Positions 1 to 10,717 of a stretch of DNA of 64,000 nt are shown piece after piece. The notes under the pieces were generated by a model that worked only from the letters and a program-made list of their open reading frames with translations, was not told the DNA's origin and ran no database searches. Made by a program: the position numbers and the translations under genes. Numbering within the stretch: the first letter of the stretch is position 1; the number at the start of each line of letters is the position of its first letter. This stretch comes from Coix lacryma-jobi var. lacryma-jobi (taxonomy: Eukaryota; Streptophyta; Magnoliopsida; Poales; Poaceae), in assembly GCA_009763385.1 (NCBI GenBank), contig CM019824.1, forward strand, positions 112,548,660 to 112,612,659, written 5' to 3'.

Positions 1-336
1 GGAGGCCAAACTTGATGCTCTTGAAGCTGTTGTCGCCAATCTCGCCATTACGGCCAATGCACCGGTACGACGGCCCTAAGGCGGGTGAACGAAGTTAAAC
101 GAATCCTCCTCGATATCTCCAGAGCTGGCATGGGATACGGCACAGCGCTTGCCTTCAACGCTATACGGATTCACTCCGGCGCCGATTACGCAACTTCGAC
201 GTCTGTGAGCGGGGGCTAGAATACAGGGTAGCACACTCTGTAGATGATATGAAGGAAGCTGGAACAGATCTGGCTAATTCCTTTGACTATGATCTCCTGA
301 TTTGGAATGGATAGAGTGGACGAACTGATTTTTTCA
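1..336 (+). pseudogene. Decayed retroelement-associated ORF fragment
   Basis: A reading frame beginning near position 91 runs for about 40 codons (VNEVKRILLDIS, then ALAFNAIRIHSGADYATS) before stops appear. Its order, a helix-rich stretch and then a short G/A-rich segment ending near an aromatic residue, resembles the C-terminal part of the ORF at 1325-1813, so the two may be diverged copies of one repeat-borne protein. There is no start codon, since the window begins inside it. Function is not recognised. A Ty3-gypsy accessory ORF is an inference from the retroelement surroundings. Confidence 0.25.
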
Positions 337-436
337 CTGTAACTTTGTAACCTATTCTTGTAAATAAAAGTCTTCCGTTTTACCCTTGAGAATCAATTTG
401 TGACTGATCTTCGAGATCAATGCATGCTCTGTTTTA

Positions 437-495
437 TGCATTAGTCATTGACTTTAACTTTGCTCCAACGGCGATGTGTATCACATCGGCTATCG
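437..495. repeat. Imperfect palindrome ending in ATCGGCTAT
   Basis: Around 470-492 the sequence GGCGATGTG..CACATCGGCTAT can form a 7-bp stem with a 3-nt loop. The same outer frame (GGCGAT ... ATCGGCTAT) with different inner bases recurs at 2096-2119 and 2151-2174. This suggests LTR-type repeats of an old gypsy element. Confidence 0.4.
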
Positions 496-1324
496 CTGAC
501 AATCATGTCAATCATCTCTGTCCTGTAGGTGATTGCTGTAATCTTTTAAGGGATTTTTTATTTTCAGCTTCTTTGAAGACTTCTCCATTAAAACTTCATT
601 GCCTAGAATAAAATACAGTCTTTCCCAATTCGAAGACCATCTGCCAGACTTACTGTCTTCGGTGTGTCAATTGGTAATATGTTCCCATACAATCAAACGA
701 AACTGAGCTCTTCACGCAGCAACAATCCTTAGCCGAATCCATCGGTTTTCCGACTCTGGAGTCACGATCTCCTTAAATCAACAAAATCCGGCCCGTCCCA
801 ACAATGGCCCATAAATTGTGAAAACCCTACTCCGATGCTTAGCTTTACAGTGTGCAAATCATGGTTCCATAAATATGACCCTACACAGGCCAACACCCTC
901 AACTTCCAATTGAACAGTTTGACTTGCAAACTCCCCACCTCTCGGCTCTTAGCTCAAACCAGAGAGAAAGAATCCTCGCCTGTACTTTCATCAATGGCAA
1001 GCAATGGTGACCACAACATACGTCCTATCAGAGATGAAGCGGAAGGAAGCCAAGCACCAACTCGTCAATGTTATGGGTAAAAATTGGTCCTTTGCCCCCT
1101 TGCGGTAGCTTTCTTGTTCATCCATTCCTGATTAGTATTCACTTTCCTTCCAGGATGAGGGCTTTTCCGGCCAAACCTGGGTTCCTTCCCAGAAACGGCA
1201 GATCCAACAGTTTCTCTCAATCCTTTTCCTGGGTCATCAGAATCTCTAAGTCCGATGACTCACCTCGGTACACCCATTTGGATGCTCTCTGGTACCACGA
1301 GGAGAGGGATAAGGCCCAGAAGGA

Positions 1325-1813
1325 GTGGAAGACGACGTATCCAAGAAGCATGGCATCGAGGAAGCCGAATGGAGGACCAGCGGAAGCAGCTCTGCAATGC
1401 TATCACAGGTCAATGAAATCCTCGCTCGATTGCCCTTCTCCCAATTGAGCTTGCCCTGTCTGACGCATTTTTTCCTTTTACCAGCTCTTTCTGCAGAGAA
1501 TGACCGTCTGAGAGTAGTAGCAAACAGAGTTGCTGACAAGGTGAATGCCCACGGGAACTCAGCCGAGGCGCGTCTTGATGCTGCGGATGGCCGCATAGAT
1601 CAGGCCGTCATCCACGGTGTGCACCTTGGCGTCTCTCTCGGGCTAGCAGCAATGAGCTCTTGGACCAACGAGGATTACTCCTTTCTACCAGCTGGCTTTG
1701 CAGGTGGGTTCTTAGATGAAATCAAAGGTATTGAAGTCTATGAAGATCACGCCGATGCTCTCGCCAGAGTCACCAATCCGCAGTCCGTTCTGAATAGATT
1801 GTTCCAGGAGTAG
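1325..1813 (+). CDS. Uncharacterised repeat-associated ORF, 162 aa
   Basis: This is an open frame of 162 codons. The C-terminal half (about residues 55-160) is alanine-rich and helical, with NDRLRVVANRVADKV, a G/A-rich stretch and a compact end at NPQSVLNRLFQE. A T-rich tract and CAG at about 1469-1484 look like an intron acceptor just before the helical half, and GTCAATG at 1409 could be its donor, so the real product may be spliced and shorter at the N terminus. I do not recognise a catalytic motif. The setting, with gypsy protease remnants 1 kb downstream on the other strand, favours a retroelement accessory ORF over a host gene. The fragment at 1-336 may be a second diverged copy. Confidence 0.25.
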   Translation: MEDDVSKKHGIEEAEWRTSGSSSAMLSQVNEILARLPFSQLSLPCLTHFFLLPALSAENDRLRVVANRVADKVNAHGNSAEARLDAADGRIDQAVIHGVHLGVSLGLAAMSSWTNEDYSFLPAGFAGGFLDEIKGIEVYEDHADALARVTNPQSVLNRLFQE

Positions 1814-2094
1814 TTTGTACTAGGACGGATCTGCAAATGAATAAACAAAGTTGTTTTTTCTCTGAATGATGTCTTATTTGCATTTCCCGATTATCTCAGT
1901 GACATCTCTGATTGCAACATTTCTTCAAAAAAGCACTTGCCGAACGCATCATGACGTCATCTTAGCTGACTAGATCTTGTTTCGACATGTCATATCACTC
2001 GGCATTATTTACTGTACTTCAGCTTTCTCTCCTCCCGATAAACCTGCTAACTTGAAAAATGCTAGGGTCACCAGGTTTATGAACATTTTTGCAC

Positions 2095-2177
2095 TAAAGG
2101 CGATATAAACAATATCGGCTATATTCCAAACTCTTGGAACATTTTCTGAAAGGCGATGCTTTACATCGGCTATACAA
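2095..2177. repeat. Two hairpin repeats, GGCGAT...ATCGGCTAT
   Basis: At 2096-2119 CGATAT pairs with ATATCG, and at 2151-2174 CGATG pairs with CATCG. Both sit inside the same GGCGAT/ATCGGCTAT frame. The stems differ but each is self-complementary. The 1.8-2.45 kb interval is otherwise AT-rich and I see no gene in it; an LTR remnant is likely. Confidence 0.4.
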
Positions 2178-2463
2178 ATATTCTTGAATCTGCTCATATA
2201 CCGACTATCTCATCACATCAAAAACTATCATACATTCGACATTAATAAGTAGTGTCGAAGCTAGCACATGACTAATACACATATGAACAAAATTTCTTCG
2301 TAGCCGAATACCCCTCTGGGTCTCTAACATCTTTCGGCTATTACTCCGTCCTTTCTCCCGAATCCTTGTATAAGGGCCGATCCTATTGTTAGGCTATCGA
2401 CCGTCACGTACAACTTGAAAGATTTACCAAGCTGTGAAAGTACAAAACACTGATGGCGCCTTC

Positions 2464-2465
2464 AT

Positions 2466-2500
<35 letters not shown>
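2464..2500. repeat. (TA)n microsatellite
   Basis: A run of alternating T and A of about 37 bp, followed by TTTATTTATT. Confidence 0.9.
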
Positions 2501-2532
2501 TTATTTATTTAACTTCATCAAAAACTTTCTGT

Positions 2533-3603
2533 TGCACGTCACTCCGTACGAACTTCTTGATCTTCCTTGAGCTTCAGTAACGGAGGAAAAGGTAAAAGTC
2601 TTTCAGAAGGTTTATCAACTTCAATCTGCACTCTGGATCCAGATTTGTACTGGCACATATCGGTCTCGTTTTCGGCTTCATTATCAATATTTACCTCTTC
2701 TAACTCATCAACCGATACGAAACCTCGTCCCAATTCTCCTCTGTTACCATCAATTGGATTATTCAAAATTGCTCTGAGAGCCGATTGCTTGCTTGAATCA
2801 GCTGTTGGTCCTTGTCAAAAACATTCACAGGACCTACTTCCCAAACTCTTCCAGTGAAGCACTCGACACCATCATATTCCCAGTAGATGGGTTCTGCAGT
2901 AGCAACACTCACTAAATCATCAGCATGGACAATTTCGACGTCATCTTCAATCCACTGGATGAGTATTTGATGCATAGTTGACGGAACACAGCAGTTTGCA
3001 TGTATCCAATCCCTTCTAAAAGCAAACTATATGCCCCTTGCCATCGATGATGAAGAAGGTAGTAATCAAAGTTTTTGACCCGATCATCAATTCAACATGA
3101 ACTGCTCCTCGAGTATCAGAAGTATTGCCAGCAAAAATCCTCAACACCATGTCAGTCTTCAATAAATCCTCACTTGCCATCCCAAGTTCCTGAAGGTAGT
3201 ATATAGCATGATATTTATGGCAGCTCCTCCATCAATAAACATTTTGGTTAGTGGCTTGCCATTAACATACCCCCTCATATAAAGTAGCTTCAAATGTCGA
3301 TGCTTAGCCGGTTTATCAAAAACTGCCGTTGAGCCAAAATGAGCTGAGCCATCAGATCATGGAATTCGCTTCGTCAAAATCCGAATACACTTCTTCTTGG
3401 ACGTTTTGATCTCCGGGAGCTATGAATTGCGATGGGAGAAAGAATGCCATGCACGCATCAGCCGAACGATCATTCATCAGGCTTTTCCTTAGGACGCCAA
3501 ATTTGTTTTGTTTTGGTGCCTGCTTGCGCTAATTCTCTGTTCCTTAGGCGCTGCACTCTCCTTTTCTGGCTCTTCCTCAATCCTGGTGGACACCACTATC
3601 CTC
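2533..3603 (-). pseudogene. Ty3-gypsy Gag-Pol remnant with aspartic protease
   Basis: Translating the minus strand in shifting frames gives typical gypsy protease-region blocks in the right order from high to low coordinates: a proline-rich FLPSQFIAPGDQNVQEE block (about 3430-3350), then GKPLTKMFIDGGAAINIM with the catalytic Asp in DGGA (about 3221-3250), then TDMVLRIFAGNTSDTRGAVH (about 3150-3090), then MHQILIQWIEDDVEIVHAD (about 2975-2920), and an acidic linker (2766-2539). DGGA in place of DSGA is seen in several plant gypsy lineages. The frame is broken at least four times, so no protease can be made. The left end fades near 2533, and the 5' side runs into the N gap, where the rest of gag would lie. 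Reverse transcriptase is absent. The element is old, judging from its decay. Confidence 0.7.
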
Positions 3604-4103
3604 NNNNNNNNNNNNNNNNNNNNNNNNNNNNNNNNNNNNNNNNNNNNNNNNNNNNNNNNNNNNNNNNNNNNNNNNNNNNNNNNNNNNNNNNNNNNNNNNN
3701 NNNNNNNNNNNNNNNNNNNNNNNNNNNNNNNNNNNNNNNNNNNNNNNNNNNNNNNNNNNNNNNNNNNNNNNNNNNNNNNNNNNNNNNNNNNNNNNNNNNN
3801 NNNNNNNNNNNNNNNNNNNNNNNNNNNNNNNNNNNNNNNNNNNNNNNNNNNNNNNNNNNNNNNNNNNNNNNNNNNNNNNNNNNNNNNNNNNNNNNNNNNN
3901 NNNNNNNNNNNNNNNNNNNNNNNNNNNNNNNNNNNNNNNNNNNNNNNNNNNNNNNNNNNNNNNNNNNNNNNNNNNNNNNNNNNNNNNNNNNNNNNNNNNN
4001 NNNNNNNNNNNNNNNNNNNNNNNNNNNNNNNNNNNNNNNNNNNNNNNNNNNNNNNNNNNNNNNNNNNNNNNNNNNNNNNNNNNNNNNNNNNNNNNNNNNN
4101 NNN
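3604..4103. other. Assembly gap (500 N)
   Basis: Exactly 500 undetermined bases, which suggests a fixed-size placeholder and not a measured distance. The left flank is an antisense gypsy remnant; the right flank is already inside the gag of a sense-strand copia element. The missing DNA must therefore include that element's 5' LTR, primer site and gag start, probably well over 1.3 kb. Any reading frame drawn across it is meaningless. Confidence 0.98.
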
Positions 4104-5854
4104 CGGGACCAACTTTGCCAAGTGGAAGCACATTATGAAGACCTATCTTATTGGTCTCCATCCAGGTATTTGGGAGATTGTGCACAATGGACTTGAAGCA
4201 CCGGTTGATCCAAAGAACCCCACTCAAGATGAGTTCCGCAACATTCATCTCAATGCCCAAGCACTAGTGTGCTACTTAGTGCCTTGGATGGTGATGAGTA
4301 CAACAAGGTCATGGGAGTTGAGGTTGCAAAGGAGATTTGGGACACATTGCATATTGCTCATGAAGGGGTTGATAAAGTAAGGCAATCCAAGATTGATTTG
4401 TTGATGGCCAAGCTCAACCGGTTTGTGATTTGTGATGGTGAAGGTCCTCAAGAGATGTTTGATAGGTTGATGGTCATTGTTGGCAAGATTAGAGGGCTAG
4501 GTGGAAATGAAATCAATGATCACAAGGTTGTGAAGATTATGTTGGAAGCTTATTCACCAAGAAATGAGACCGTAGTGACATTGATTAGAGACAAGAAGAA
4601 GTTTGAAAGTTCACACCTAGTGATGTGCTTGGGAGGATTATCACATTTGATATGCAAAGAGAGGAAGCTAATGAAAGAAGGAAGCTTGGAGAGTTGCAAG
4701 CAAGGCTAGATGGGATGAAGATCAAGGAAGTGGCACTCAAGGCAAGCAAGCCAACAAAACAAGCAACATCAAGCAAGTCAAGTTCAAGCAAGCAAGCCTC
4801 TACAAGCAAGCCCAAGCAACAAAAGAAGAAAATAGAGGTTGAGGACAGCACATCATCCTCTTGCAAGAGTGAGAGTGATGGTGAAGAGTTGAGAAGATTG
4901 ATGATATAGCTCTATTCATGAGAAGATATCGCAAGGGGCTCAAGAAAGAAGGTTACAAATTTGTAAAGAGGAAGTTTCCTAACAAGAAAAAGAGAACTTG
5001 CTACAATTGTGGTAGCACCGAGCACTTCATTGCTCATTGCCCAAATGAGAAGAAAGACAACAAGGGCAAGAAAGATGACAAAGCCACTTACAAGAAGCAC
5101 AACAAAGAGATACATGGGAGAAGCTCACATCGGACATGAATGGGATTCAACCGCACAAACCTCAAGTGAAGAAGATGAGAAGATGGCAACCATTGCATTC
5201 CAAAAGTCATCTCCTTCACCAAGGCTATTCAACAACTTGTCCGATGATGATGAAGGCAACTCCCACACTTGTCTCATGGCCAAGAAAGAGAAGGTGAAAA
5301 AGACTCATACTCCTAAACCTTCTCTTCCACTTAGTGACATCTCTAGTAGTGAACTTAGTGACTCTTCTAGTGATGATAGCTCTAGTGATGAAGAGATAAA
5401 CATGATAACAAAGAACTTAGATAAGAAAACCAAACTCTTTATCACTAAGCTAATGGAGGAACTAGAGGGTGTACAAGCCGAGCTAGCAATAAGTGAGGAT
5501 GCTCTTATCAAACAAGAGGATCTCTATATTGCTTGCAAGGAAGCTCTTGCATTAGAGAGAAGTGAGTTGGATGTCTTGCATGAGGCCTTGGCCAAAGAGC
5601 AAGATGAACATGCTTCCCTAAAGAAGGCTCATGTTGAACTCAAGAAAAAGTATTGTGACTTGGATGTAAAGCACAAGGAACTTGAGCTGCAATATAACCT
5701 TCTTTGGGAAAGCAACTCAACTCTCCCTAAGGCAAATGTCACTCCTATTCCCTCCACTAGTGAAGGTTGTGGAAAATGCTATAATCTTGATTTGAATGTC
5801 TATTCCACTAACCTTGCAAACATGGAGGTCATGAGAAAAGAAATAGCAGATTGA
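4104..5854 (+). pseudogene. gag: gag of copia element 1 (frameshifted)
   Basis: The N-terminal part is a UBN2/DUF4219-type Gag region (GTNFAKWKHIMKTYLIG at 4104, then WDTLHIAHEG near 4340). A lysine/serine-rich linker follows at 4740-4830, then a single CCHC zinc knuckle CYNCGSTEHFIAHC (4999-5040; spacing CX2CX4HX4C), a serine/aspartate-rich tract (5330-5400), and a long coiled coil (about 5410-5720) that ends in a CxxC element, GCGKCYNLDL. Gag would form the particle and bind the element RNA through the knuckle. The frame changes near 4270, 4615, 4905 and 5110, so no full protein is possible. The start lies in the gap. The knuckle and coiled coil are each individually intact. Confidence 0.85.
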
Positions 5855-5874
5855 CAATATTGCAATGAAGTGTA

Positions 5875-6495
5875 GTGAAAGCAAGAAGTGAAAGAGAAGA
5901 AGAAGAGCTACAAGTGCAAGTGAGAAGACCAAAGCAAGAACATGCCCAAGTCAAGAACGGAAGACGTCCTTTCATAAAGGATGGGTTGGGGCATGTAAAG
6001 GGAGGCAAAACAAATGGAAGGAAGAAGGTGAATGGCTATGAGTGTGTGAGATTTGAGAAGAAGGGTTACATTGGTACAGTTCAGCCTGCACAGACCGCGG
6101 CAGTGCCGCGCCAGAAGGCGGCAGTGCCGGGGCCCGGCAGTGCCGCCCCCAGGCCGGCAGTGCCCGCGCCCCAAGAAAGGGAAGGCTACCAGTTCCTCTT
6201 CTGCTCAGTCTCACACACAGCCCAGGCAGATGCCAAATCAGAAGCAAGGGTCTCAGAAACCAAAGGAGTCTATTTGGGTAACCAAGAACAAGTTCATGCA
6301 TCAACCCAAGATAGAAGCTCCAAGAATGAGCATGTCCTCTTGTTACTTTTAGGACACAACAACAGTGGTAAAGTTGTTGCCAAGTATGTTGGTAATGACA
6401 AGAGGGCAGCCGACAAGTTTATATGGGTTCCTAAGATACTTGTGACTAACATGCAAGGCCCCAATATCAATTGGGGACCTAAACCAAGGAACTAA
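5875..6495 (+). pseudogene. Gag-Pol junction segment carrying palindrome cluster 1
   Basis: This open stretch joins the end of gag to the protease. It is basic at first, then reads through palindrome cluster 1 as alanine/proline-rich peptide (AAVPGPGSAAPRPAVPA), and ends with FIWVPKILVTN, a block that precedes the protease in this lineage. The TAA at 6493 follows an extra base near 6490; the protease continues in the frame that opens at 6503. In related elements this region is read through as one Gag-Pol protein (family knowledge). The palindromes therefore sit in translated sequence without adding stops in this frame. Confidence 0.6.
6095..6170. repeat. Palindrome cluster 1 (4 x CGGCAGTGCC)
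   Basis: Four copies of CGGCAGTGCC, three extended to a perfect 5-bp inverted repeat around one central G, about 19 bp apart, within the Gag-Pol junction reading frame. Confidence 0.9.
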
Positions 6496-6502
6496 ACTTG
6501 TT

Positions 6503-9500
6503 TTGCAGGCATACTCCTCCGGTGGATCAAGTTGGGTGCTTGATAGCGGATGTACAAATCATATGACCGGAGAAAGGAGTATGTTCTCATCATATTCCCC
6601 AACTACAAATGCAAGTGAGAACATCATATTTGGTGATAACTCCAAGGGGGATGTGCTAGGTCTTGGTAAAGTTGCTATCACACTTGAACATTCAATTACT
6701 AATGTCTTACATGTTGATTCGTTAAGTTACAATTTGTTGTCCGTTTCGCAATTGTGTGGAATGGGTTTCAATTGTCTCTTTACGGATGAGGGTGTGGAAG
6801 TCTTTAGAAGGGAGGATTCCTCTATTGTCTTTACAGGGTTTGAAAGGGAAGCTTTACTTAGTTGATTTCAACAAAAGTGAAGCCAAACTTGAGACTTGTT
6901 TAGTGGCAAAATCTAGCATGGGTTGGTTATGGCACCGCCGACTAGCTCATGTTGGGATGAGGAATTTGGCCAAACTTCAAAAGGACAACCACATCCTAGG
7001 ACTAACCAATGTTCATTTTGAGAAAGACAGAGTATGTGGAGCTTGCCAAGCCGGAAAGCAAGTAGGCGTACCTCACCCACCAAAGAGCTACGACACGACT
7101 ACTCATCCATTGGAGTTGATTCACATGGATCTCTTTGGACCGGTTGCCTACCTTAGCATCGGCGGTAACAAACATGGTCTTGTTATTGTTGATGACTTTT
7201 CTCGTTTCACTTGGGTATTCTTTTTGCATGATAAAAGTGTAGTGCAAGAGAAGGTGAAGATGTTCATACGAAGAGCTCAAAGGGAATTCGGTTTCAATAT
7301 CAAGAAGGTTCGTAGTGACAACGGAACCGAATTCCGAAACACCCAAGTGGAAGAGTTACTTGATGAAGAGGGCATCAAGCATGAGTTCTCAGTGCCCTAT
7401 ACCCCTCAACAAAATGGTGTGGTGGAGAGGAAGAATAGAACGCTCATTGACATGGCAAGGACAATGCTAGATGAGTACAAGACGCCGGACATCTTTTGGG
7501 CCGAAGCCGTCAACACCGCTTGCCATGCAATCAACCGCCTCTACCTCCACAAGAGAAGAAAGAAGACATCCTATGAGCTGCTCCCGGTAACAAGCCAAAG
7601 GTGTCTTACTTTAGAGTATTGGGTGCAAATGTTTCATCTTGAACAAGAAACCCAAAGCCTCTAAGTTTGCATCTAAAGTAGATGATGGTTTTCTTCTCGG
7701 TTATGGATCAAACGAGCATGCCTATCGTGTTTTCAACAAGGCCTCCGGCAAGGTTGAAATAGCGATAGACGTGACGTTTGATGAAACTAATGGCTCTCAA
7801 GTAGAGCAAGTTGATGAAGTTGTTGTAGGTAATGAGGAACCTCCTTGTGAAGCAATCAAGCAGCTAGCCATTGGTGATATAAGACCACAGGAACAGCAGG
7901 CTACAGATCAGGAAGGTCCTCAAGCTGAAGCTTCTGCTGGGACTGATCAGATACAGTCCCCGGCAGTGCCGGGCCAGACCCCGGCAGTGCCGGACCCCGG
8001 CAGTGCCGCGCGGAGCCAAGCAGTGCCGGGCACACCCAGAGCAGCTGCAGCTACTCCACCTCATGGAGTGAACCTACAACCCATCTTCGAGCAAGATGAA
8101 GAAGAGGAAGCCGAAGATGAACCAGAACCCATCGATCATCCAAGACTCAAGCAAACTATTCAACGAGATCACCCCGTTGATAATATTCTTGGGAGTCTAC
8201 GAAAGGGGGTAACGACACGCTCTCATTTGGCAAATTTCTGTCAATATTACTCGTTTGTCTCCTCTTTGGAACCTCTCAAGGTAGAAGAAGCCCTGGATGA
8301 TCCGGATTGGGTGATGGCCATGCAAGAAGAGCTCAACAACTTCGAGCGCAATCAAGTATGGTCACTCGTGGAAAGACCAAATACCAATGTCATTGGAACC
8401 AAATGGGTCTTTCGCAACAAGCAAGATGAAGAAGGTGTGGTGACAAGGAACAAGGCAAGATTGGTAGCTCAAGGGTTCACACAAGTAGAGGGCCTGGACT
8501 TTGAAGAAACATATGCACCGGTTGCAAGACTTGAAGCCATTCGGATTCTTCTAGCCTATGCAGCCCATCATGAATTCAAGCTATATCAAATGGATGTGAA
8601 GAGTGCATTCCTCAATGGCCCTATACAAGAGTTGGTATATGTCGAGCAACCACCGGGCTTTGAAGATCCCACGTTTCCCAACCACGTCTTCAAACTCCGA
8701 AAGGCGCTCTATGGGCTTAAGCAAGCACCTAGAGCATGGTATGAATGCCTTAAGGAATTCTTGCTCAAACAAGGCTTTGAAATAGGCAAAGCCGATCCTA
8801 CTCTCTTCACTCATAAAGTCAATGGAGATATCTTTGTGTGCCAAATATATGTCGATGACATAATATTTGGTAGTACTAACAAATCCTTTGTGATGATGAG
8901 TTTAGTAGGATCATGACTAAAAGATTTGAGATGTCTATGATGGGTGAGCTCAAGTTCTTCCTTGGGTTTCAAATCAAGCAATTGAAGGAAGGGACTTTTC
9001 TTTGCCAAACCAAGTACACCCATGATATGTTAAAGAAGTTTGACATGGTGAACGCTAAGCCTATCAAAACGCCCATGCCAACTAATGGACATCTTGATCT
9101 TGATAAGGAAGGAAAAGCTGTGGACATCAAGGTATATCGTTCCATGATTGGCTCCCTCCTTTACTTATGCGCATCTAGGCCCGATATTATGCTTAGCGTG
9201 TGCATGTGTGCTAGATTTCAAGCTAACCCGAAAGAGTGTCACTTAGTGGCCGTTAAGAGAATCTTGAGATATCTAGTTCACACTCCAAACCTTGGCTTGT
9301 GGTATCCTAAGGGCTCCAAGTTTGATCTACTTGGCTATTCGGATTCCGATTACGCCGGTTGCAAGGTAGATCGAAAAAGCACTTCGGGGACATGTCAATT
9401 CCTTGGACGCTCCTTAGTGTCTTGGAGTTCTAAAAAGCAAAATTGTGTAGCCCTATCCACAGCCGAGGCCGAGTATGTTGCAGCAGGTGCATGTTGTGCG

Positions 9501-9802
9501 CAACTACTTTGGATGAGGCAAACCCTTCGTGATTTCGGATGTCAATTTACTCATATCCCACTCTTGTGTGACAATGAAAGTGCCATAAAACTTGCAAACA
9601 ACCCAGTGAGTCACTCAAGAACCAAACACATAGACATCCGGCATCACTTCTTGAGAGATCATGAAATCAAAGGAGATATCGCCATCAAACATGTGAGCAC
9701 CGACAAACAACTAGCCGATATCTTCACTAAGCCTCTAGATGAGTCAAGGTTTGTGCTTTAAGGAGTGAACTAAATATACTTGACTCTCGTAACTTAGTTT
9801 GA
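6503..9802 (+). pseudogene. pol: pol of copia element 1: PR, IN, RT, RNase H (frameshifted)
   Basis: Domains in order: aspartic protease with DSGC in WVLDSGCTNHMTG (about 6530-6570); GAG-pre-integrase zinc region with H..H...CxxC (about 6930-7050, WHRRLAHVGMRNL and CGACQAGK); integrase core with first Asp in HMDLFGPV (about 7125), second in SDNGTEF (about 7315) and Glu in NGVVERKNRT (about 7420); an acidic linker with palindrome cluster 2; reverse transcriptase (about 8290-8920) with YVDDIIFG (about 8850); RNase H with SDSDYAGCKVDRKS, STAEAEYVA, CDNESA and KHIDIRHHF (about 9340-9650). Catalytic residues are all present. Frame changes occur near 6850, 7640, 8905 and just before the end, where one lost T near 9752 makes an early TAA (9759-9761); the ancestral stop is probably TGA at 9800. 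The breaks are few and look recent. Confidence 0.92.
7957..8030. repeat. Palindrome cluster 2 (4 copies, in the IN-RT linker)
   Basis: Four CGGCAGTGCCG-type copies (the last reads AGCAGTGCCGG) lie in the acidic linker between integrase and reverse transcriptase, translated as SPAVPGQTPAVPDPGSAARS. They are in an open frame. Confidence 0.9.
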
Positions 9803-10019
9803 AACCTAGCATGCTTGATTGATCAACTAGTTTGACCTAGGTAAAACAAATTTCAAAACTTTCATATTGTGTTTCAAAATCTTTGAAAGAAACTTGCTTG
9901 GTATGACCATTGTTCTGTATTGATTACTTGCTGCTGGTCATATCATGCAAGAGGTACCTGTCCACTCCAAGAATAAGCTGTAGTAGTATAATAGAGAATA
10001 ACTCTCTCTGTTGGTAACA

Positions 10020-10091
10020 GGCCGGCAGTGCCGGGCCAGGCGCGGAGTGCCGGGCCCCGGCAGTGCCGCGCCTGGCGCGGCAGTGCCGCGG
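10020..10091. repeat. Palindrome cluster 3 (4 copies)
   Basis: Four CGGCAGTGCCG-type units (the second lacks two bases) just downstream of pol. Outer bases extend some stems, for example CGCGGCAGTGCCGCG. Confidence 0.9.
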
Positions 10092-10535
10092 CTTACCGAT
10101 TCAGTCTGATCGGTGTTACCGAGTGTGGGGCACAGGGAAAAGGTTTTCTTTCCTATTCTACCCGTGACTTCCCCTCTCTCTCCCTCATCCATTCACTTTC
10201 ACCACCGTAACTCTCTCTCCTATCTCTCTCTCTCTCTCACGGGCGACTTGGAGGTGACCGAATTTCTTCACCGGCCGACGACTCCCCGGAGCTTCCGGCC
10301 AGCGGTAGTGCCGCTCGGGTCTCTCCGTGCTGCTCGCTTTCCTCTTCACCAAGGGACTCCATTCCTCTTCTTCTTTCCCCAAGGTGAAGATTCAAATCCC
10401 TAACCCTAACTTTTTCGATTTGAAAATGCGCCATGGATATTGTTCTTAGAGGTTGTAGAAGGGTTTGTAGATGATAGGGGAGTAGTAGAGTGATGTGGTG
10501 GATGTGGTGTTGTTTGGCTCAGATCCGGTCTGCCT

Positions 10536-10606
10536 GCGCGGCAGTGCCGCGCCCAGCGCGGCTGTGCCGGGCCCCGGCAGTGCCGCTCCCAGAGCGGCAG
10601 TGCCGG
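10536..10606. repeat. Palindrome cluster 4 (4 copies)
   Basis: Four units about 18 bp apart immediately before the third ORF; the second unit has CTG in place of CAG. Confidence 0.9.
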
Positions 10607-10717
10607 ACTCTGTGCAGAGTTTTGATCCAGCCAAACACCTGTTCCATCAAATTCTATTGCCTCTCTATGATCTACCAGTCCTTATACGGTCTTCTAACAA
10701 CAGTGTTCATGTTTTAG

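Larger units (their letters stand above)
9803..10717 (+). other. Untranslated spacer between pol and ORF3
   Basis: I see no coding potential here. It holds palindrome clusters 3 and 4, one single palindrome at 10301-10315 (AGCGGTAGTGCCGCT), and a CT-rich tract at about 10170-10240 that could act as a leader or promoter-like element for the downstream ORF. Confidence 0.6.

Noticed and set aside
3432..4380. Open reading frames that run across the gap
   Set aside because: They consist mostly of undetermined residues from 500 N and join unrelated elements (antisense gypsy and sense copia).
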